NCBI GenBank assembly: GCA_047630175.1
Contig: JBLHVI010000042.1
Span: forward strand, 1-27,599
Direction of reading: 5' to 3'
Length of the DNA: 27,599 nt
From: UBA4582 sp047630175
Lineage (GTDB): Bacteria > Pseudomonadota > Gammaproteobacteria > Pseudomonadales > Azotimanducaceae
Below the pieces are notes generated by a model. The model worked only from the letters and a program-made list of their open reading frames with translations. It ran no database searches and was not told where the DNA came from. A program made the position numbers and the translations under genes. Every line of letters begins with the position of its first letter. Position 1 is the stretch's first letter. This document shows positions 23,516 through 27,599 of the stretch, piece after piece.

Positions 23516-24964
23516 GTGGCCATTATCACTCGAGTAGATCTACTGAAGAATCGGCGGACAAAGATTGTGGCGACGATCGGCCCCATATCAAGCGACGTAG
23601 ATTCCCTGACCAAGTTAGTGAAAGCTGGGGTCAATATATTTCGCCTCAATATGTCCCATGGCAGCCACAAGGACCATGCTCAGGCCTATCAAAATATTCG
23701 TACAGTTGAGCATCAATTAAAGCTGCCAGTTGCTGTTCTCGCTGATCTATGTGGCCCGAAAATTCGAACCGGGCGCTTCCCCCCTGGCGGTATTGAACTA
23801 ATCAAGGGTAGCCAGGTTGTCGTGACTATGCGCGACGTGCCTGGTGCACCGGGGCTTATCCCATCGCAATACAGCGCCTTAGCTGATGACGTACATCCAG
23901 GCGATCGTATTCTGATAGCGGATGGTTTATTAGAACTACAGGTGCTTGAGGTCGTAGGCACCGAGGTGAACTGTCAGGTGATTCACGGTGGTCCGCTATC
24001 GGACAATAAAGGCATTAATCTGCCAGGCGTACAGGTGTCAGCCCCGTCTATGACAGACAAAGACGAGGCGGATGCACATTTTGCACTAGGACTTGGTGTG
24101 GATTACATTGCCCTGTCATTCGTGCGCCAGGCTGCCGATGTTGAGGCGCTAAAACGCTTGATTGGCACAGACCCACTGGGACCGCGCATCATCTCAAAAA
24201 TTGAAAAGCCTGAGGCCTTGGCCAACGCAGAGGAAATATTAGCGGCTTCCGATGCGATCATGATCGCCCGAGGTGACCTGGGTGTGGAGTTGCCGCCAGA
24301 GGAGGTGCCCGTGGCGCAGGCTGAATTGATTGCGATGGCAAGAGCCAGTGGCAAGCCCGTTATCGTCGCGACCCAGATGCTTGAATCAATGATCATGCAT
24401 TCACGGCCAACCCGGGCTGAAGTCACTGACGTTTCACATGCGGTTAATGCCGGTGCCGATGCCGTCATGCTGTCAGGTGAAACGGCCATCGGGCAATTTG
24501 CCGTTGAAGCTGTCGAGATCATGGATCGCATCGCTCGGCAAACAGAATCGCACCTTTGGGGGCAGGGTGCCTATGGAGGTAGCTTGGGCAATTTAGCGCC
24601 GCCTCTGCCCTTGTGGAACGTGATTGCTAACGCAACAGCGCTTATGTCTAAGGAGTTAATGGCCCATGCCGTCATGGTCATCTCGCAGAGTGGCAGATCG
24701 GCCGCCACCGTATCCAGCGCCAGACCCGCGTCACCCGTCGTGGCGATTACCGGCGACGAACGCATTTTGCGCCGCATGACGCTCTATTGGGGGGTGATTC
24801 CACTGTTGGAGGACGAAGCCGGCAAGACCAATCCCAATGAATTAGCGCGCCGAGTCGCGCAGTCCTTGGGGCTAGCGGAGCTAGGTGAATTTATCCTTCT
24901 AGTGCGCGGTTTCAATGATACTGCAGACCTAAACTCACCCTCGATTACCGTCATTACAGTCTAG
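23516..24964 (+). CDS. pyk: Pyruvate kinase
   Basis: This cytosolic glycolytic enzyme converts phosphoenolpyruvate and ADP to pyruvate and ATP. The 482 residues show the A-domain phosphate/K+ site RLNMSH (Arg43, Asn45, Ser47), a B-domain lid (about 80-178), catalytic Lys228 in SKIEKPE, metal ligands Glu230 and Asp254 (ARGDLGVE), and a C-terminal domain with the SGRSA allosteric phosphate-binding loop. The start is GTG at 23516 with AAGGA nine bases upstream. It stands alone, with a clear promoter, and is convergent with yafV after only 27 bp. The sequence does not show which effector class (PykA or PykF) it belongs to. Confidence 0.97.
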   Translation: MAIITRVDLLKNRRTKIVATIGPISSDVDSLTKLVKAGVNIFRLNMSHGSHKDHAQAYQNIRTVEHQLKLPVAVLADLCGPKIRTGRFPPGGIELIKGSQVVVTMRDVPGAPGLIPSQYSALADDVHPGDRILIADGLLELQVLEVVGTEVNCQVIHGGPLSDNKGINLPGVQVSAPSMTDKDEADAHFALGLGVDYIALSFVRQAADVEALKRLIGTDPLGPRIISKIEKPEALANAEEILAASDAIMIARGDLGVELPPEEVPVAQAELIAMARASGKPVIVATQMLESMIMHSRPTRAEVTDVSHAVNAGADAVMLSGETAIGQFAVEAVEIMDRIARQTESHLWGQGAYGGSLGNLAPPLPLWNVIANATALMSKELMAHAVMVISQSGRSAATVSSARPASPVVAITGDERILRRMTLYWGVIPLLEDEAGKTNPNELARRVAQSLGLAELGEFILLVRGFNDTADLNSPSITVITV

Positions 24965-24991
24965 TCTCAACAACCTAAAGTCGGGCCCCGC

Positions 24992-25774
24992 TCAATACGC
25001 GCGAAGATCAAAACCATCCGCGTCAAGCCAAGCCGGAAACGTTTCGCGATAACGACGCAGGGACTCCAAGTTCACGGCCACAGTAGCGCTGCCTGGCGTA
25101 TCCAGTAAATCGATCAGCGGCTCCCCATTAAAGTCAAATAATAAGGAGTCACCCGCATAGTTGATGCCAATACCATCAGTACCTAGTCGATTGACGCCCA
25201 CAACGTAGCATTGATTCTCGATAGACCGCGCCTGCAATAAGCTGCGCCAGTGTTGGCGACGCGTCGCAGGCCAGTTGGCAACATACAACAGCATGTCATA
25301 GTCATTTTGGTTACGGCTCCAGACTGGAAACCGGAGGTCGTAACAAACCTGCAAACAAAGGCGAAAACCCTTCCATTGCACCACACATCGACGCGTTCCA
25401 GGGTTGTAATGCTGCTGCTCACTAGACATACGGAACAGATGTTTCTTGTCGTAGTATTCTACGTTACCGTCGGCAGGCATCCAGACGAACCTGTTATAGC
25501 AGTGACCATCGGCGCTAATAATCAGACTGCCGCAGACCGCAGCATTAAGGCTCTCGGCCTGCTCTCGCATCCACGTCACCGTGGGGCCGGTCATCGTTTC
25601 GGCGAGGCGTGCCGATGCCATAGAAAACCCCGTACTGAACATTTCAGGTAAAACCACAAGATCTGTTGCCTCAAGCACGGTCATTTGTGCCGCCAACTGG
25701 CGCCGATTTTCAGCCGGGTTTTCCCACACTAGTGCTGTTTGCAGCAGACTAATTTTTGGGCTATTCGCGCGCAT
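24992..25774 (-). CDS. yafV: Omega-amidase (nitrilase family)
   Basis: This 260-residue protein matches E. coli YafV in length and motifs. The catalytic triad is Glu44 (LPEMFSTGF), Lys111 (YDKKHLF) and Cys144 (CYDLRFPVWSRN). Omega-amidases hydrolyse alpha-ketoglutaramate and alpha-ketosuccinamate, the by-products of glutamine and asparagine transamination. A frame continues upstream to 25906, but its N-terminal residues do not fit the family, and ATG 25774 gives the standard start. It overlaps the aminotransferase end by 14 bases, which fits a coupled transaminase/omega-amidase pathway. Confidence 0.93.
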   Translation of the reverse strand: MRANSPKISLLQTALVWENPAENRRQLAAQMTVLEATDLVVLPEMFSTGFSMASARLAETMTGPTVTWMREQAESLNAAVCGSLIISADGHCYNRFVWMPADGNVEYYDKKHLFRMSSEQQHYNPGTRRCVVQWKGFRLCLQVCYDLRFPVWSRNQNDYDMLLYVANWPATRRQHWRSLLQARSIENQCYVVGVNRLGTDGIGINYAGDSLLFDFNGEPLIDLLDTPGSATVAVNLESLRRYRETFPAWLDADGFDLRAY

Positions 25775-26975
25775 GCAGTTGCGCCTCCACCTGATGTAAG
25801 CGCTCGGCGGCTTGCCGCAACGTGTCATCTTGCTTAGCAAAACAAAAGCGAACGAGTCGTGCAGTTGGCGGCACTGCGCAGAAGACCGAAACGGGAATCG
25901 CCGCAACCTTGGTGGTCACCGTCAGGAATCGAGCAAACTCAGTATCAGGCATATCTGACAAGTGACTATACTCGGCCAGTTGGAAGTACGTCCCTTGACT
26001 TGGCAACATAGTAAACCCGGATCCTGACATCTGCTTTAAGAACATATCTCGCTTGGCTTGGTAGAAAGCCGATAGTCCTAGGTAATGTTGGGGCTGCTGG
26101 TCGATAAATTGCGCCAGTGCCCACTGCGTTGGCGTGTGCGTGGTAAAAGTCACGAACTGATGAATCTTGCGAAATTCGGCCGTCAGCGCCGGTGGCGCGA
26201 TGCAATAACCAACTTTCCAGCCTGTCGCGTGACAGGTTTTGCCAAAAGAAGACACGACAAAAGCGCGCTCGCGCAACTCTGGATGACCCAGAACGCTGTT
26301 ATGACCGGCCCCCTCGAATACCATGTGCTCGTAGACCTCATCGGCTAGTAAGTATATACCCGTGTCTCTGAGCAATTCAGCCAACCTTGCCAGATCAGCT
26401 TCACCAACAACGCTGCCGGTCGGGTTATGGGGTGAGTTGAGAATCACCAGACGCGTTTTTGGGTTGATCGTGTCTCGCAGTTGCTGCCAGTCAATACTAA
26501 AATCAGGCCCCAACAGGGGGATATGACGCGTCAGCCCCTGGCACAGCGTGACTGCTGGTGCATAGCAATCGTAGGCAGGGTCGAACACAATCACTTCGTC
26601 ACCGGGATGCACTACAGTTTGTATGGCAACAGTGAGCGCCTCGGTAGCGCCCGAAGTCACGGTCACTTCACTATCGGGGTTAACGTGTGCACCGTACAAA
26701 CGCTGGCTCTTGACCGCGATCTGCTCACGCAGATAAGGCACGCCAGTCATGGGGGGATACTGGTTATAGCCGGCACGCAGATAATGCGCCAACATCTCGA
26801 TCAGCGCCTCAGGTACGGCAAAGTCGGGAAAGCCCTGAGACAGGTTGATTGCGTCTTGCTCGACTGCTAACTGTGACATCACCGTAAAAATTGTCGTGCC
26901 GATGGTCGGTAGCTTACTGGATGGAATCAATTCGTTGGTACGAGATACGGCGTTTTCTGCGGGCACTATAATCAT
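25761..26975 (-). CDS. ybdL: Methionine aminotransferase (class I/II, YbdL-type)
   Basis: This PLP enzyme of 404 residues shows the YbdL signature LPTIGTTIFTVMSQLA near the N-terminus, then SQGFPDF (46-52), NSPHNPTG (180-187), Asp212 in ADEVYEH and the PLP lysine Lys246 in SSFGKTCHATGWK. E. coli YbdL prefers methionine, phenylalanine and histidine as amino donors. With glutamine as donor for keto-methionine, the product is alpha-ketoglutaramate, the substrate of the overlapping downstream omega-amidase. ATG 26975 lacks a good Shine-Dalgarno; GTG 26966 with GGA nine bases upstream is an alternative. An apparent terminator separates it from comFB. Confidence 0.93.
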   Translation of the reverse strand: MIIVPAENAVSRTNELIPSSKLPTIGTTIFTVMSQLAVEQDAINLSQGFPDFAVPEALIEMLAHYLRAGYNQYPPMTGVPYLREQIAVKSQRLYGAHVNPDSEVTVTSGATEALTVAIQTVVHPGDEVIVFDPAYDCYAPAVTLCQGLTRHIPLLGPDFSIDWQQLRDTINPKTRLVILNSPHNPTGSVVGEADLARLAELLRDTGIYLLADEVYEHMVFEGAGHNSVLGHPELRERAFVVSSFGKTCHATGWKVGYCIAPPALTAEFRKIHQFVTFTTHTPTQWALAQFIDQQPQHYLGLSAFYQAKRDMFLKQMSGSGFTMLPSQGTYFQLAEYSHLSDMPDTEFARFLTVTTKVAAIPVSVFCAVPPTARLVRFCFAKQDDTLRQAAERLHQVEAQLHARE

Positions 26976-26985
26976 TCCGGGCAGT

Positions 26986-27015
26986 AAAAAAATCCACCTT
27001 ATGCTGAATCAGGTG
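26986..27015 (-). terminator. Probable terminator after the ComFB gene
   Basis: On the minus strand CACCT (27015-27011) pairs with AGGTG (26999-26995) across an 11-nt loop, followed by GGA and seven T residues (26992-26986). The stem is short but the T tract is good. It lies between the ComFB stop and the aminotransferase start. Confidence 0.4.
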
Positions 27016-27075
27016 CTCTTTTCAACGCCCTTCACGCCTGCAAGAAACAAGCTGAACGCGGCGACCATATTTCTC

Positions 27076-27342
27076 TCACGTCTTGACGGGATGCTTGCGG
27101 ACGAACTCGATGGCGGCACTAATAGCAGCGTTTATACACGCATCCATTTCAATACGCTCAGCGGGTGAGGTATAAAAGCTCATATCGACGGAATGCCGTA
27201 CATATTTAGACGGCAAATGATTCAACGCTATGCAGGCAATATCCGACATCAATCCCTCACTGAATTCAGAATTCAACGCAATATTCATACTGAGCTGCTC
27301 AAGGACAAGGCGCTCATACCAGTTGTGTATATCGCCATCCAT
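27076..27342 (-). CDS. ComFB family protein
   Basis: This 88-residue protein shows the ComFB pattern: NWYERLVLEQL near the start, SDIACIALNHLPSKYVRH (33-50), then a SFYTSPAER segment and a helical AISAAIEFVRKHP tail. ComFB was named from the Bacillus competence operon; members in other phyla have been reported to bind cyclic dinucleotides. Only two Cys residues are present and not as a zinc-type cluster. The ATG has GGAG seven bases upstream. It follows hemF by 66 bp and may be co-transcribed. Its role in this organism is unknown. Confidence 0.8.
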   Translation of the reverse strand: MDGDIHNWYERLVLEQLSMNIALNSEFSEGLMSDIACIALNHLPSKYVRHSVDMSFYTSPAERIEMDACINAAISAAIEFVRKHPVKT

Positions 27343-27408
27343 GTCTCGCTCCGATTACCTGGCTGTATTAACCAGTGTAGTCGGGTTTCAGCAACCCATA
27401 TACTGCGA

Positions 27409-27599
27409 CTATGCCAGCCAGTCGCGGCGAGGCAAAAAATCCGTGTACAACTTGGCTTCAGGCGTACCTTGTTGTGGCTGCCAATTGTAGCGCCAAATCG
27501 CTCGGGGCGGCATGGAGGCAAGCACAGATTCAATGCGGCGACCGGATTGCAGACCGTACTTGGTGCCTCGGTCAATGGCTAGATTGAACTCCGCATAGC
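27409..27599 (-). CDS. hemF: Oxygen-dependent coproporphyrinogen III oxidase, C-terminal part
   Basis: The window ends inside this gene; only the last 62 codons are present and there is no internal start. The visible sequence holds the HemF C-terminal signature: YAEFNLAIDRGTKYGLQSG, then RRIESVLASMPPRAIWRY, then PEAKLYTDFLPRRDW. HemF oxidatively decarboxylates coproporphyrinogen III to protoporphyrinogen IX using O2, in the cytosol, as part of aerobic haem synthesis. Its presence suggests an organism able to grow with oxygen. Confidence 0.93.
   Translation of the reverse strand, partial: YAEFNLAIDRGTKYGLQSGRRIESVLASMPPRAIWRYNWQPQQGTPEAKLYTDFLPRRDWLA

Noticed and set aside
27285..27575. Leftward 96-residue open frame at the right edge
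   Set aside because: It overlaps the true HemF C-terminus in another frame and its composition is not protein-like.

Overview
The window looks like an ordinary chromosomal stretch of a free-living, probably aerobic and possibly marine gammaproteobacterium. RimJ, YafV, YbdL, HemF, GloA and a class II-type PHA synthase all have gammaproteobacterial character. This assignment rests on recalled family features, not on a search. I see no tRNA, rRNA, insertion sequence, prophage or CRISPR array.

Layout. 1-200: a short tandem repeat array runs up to the TTG start of an exported TraB/GumN-family protein. 1177-5748 (-): a giant coiled-coil, single-pass membrane protein with a degenerate periplasmic LytM (M23) domain. 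6095-9831 (+): glyoxalase I, then a class II-like PHA synthase, a GYD-domain protein and a GYD-PlsC fusion. 9884-11628 (-): Cof-type HAD phosphatase and a monoglyceride-lipase-like hydrolase. 11775-14720 (+): amidohydrolase, translationally coupled orphan Rieske protein, flavodoxin-like protein and SDR. 14748-18397 (-): an operon-like run of a redoxin, an exported M20 peptidase and an MlrC-type M81 hydrolase. 18467-21193 (+): GNAT, TPR-like exported protein, ChrR-type cupin and RimJ. 21288-23237 (-): a MraY-type paralogue and a methyltransferase. 23516-24964 (+): pyruvate kinase with a clear sigma-70 promoter. 24992-26975 (-): the overlapping omega-amidase/methionine aminotransferase pair. Right edge (-): the C-terminus of HemF followed by a ComFB-family protein.

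The most striking observation is at 17780-18397. The gene is interrupted only by one in-frame TGA (18170-18172), at the place where homologous redoxins carry the first cysteine of a CxxC motif. The reading frame continues intact for 130 more codons. A stem-loop just downstream has the general shape of a bacterial SECIS element, with a G as second base of the apical loop. I read this as a probable exported selenocysteine-containing thioredoxin/peroxiredoxin-like selenoprotein (UxxC) that a standard gene caller would split in two.

Second is the 1.5-kDa-scale-residue (about 1523 residue) coiled-coil protein. It has a perfect heptad-phased Ile/Leu-Asn repeat and a LytM domain that has lost three of its four metal or catalytic residues. 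Other points of interest are the GYD duplication and acyltransferase fusion beside phaC, the orphan Rieske gene coupled to an amidohydrolase, and the MraY paralogue outside a cell-wall cluster.
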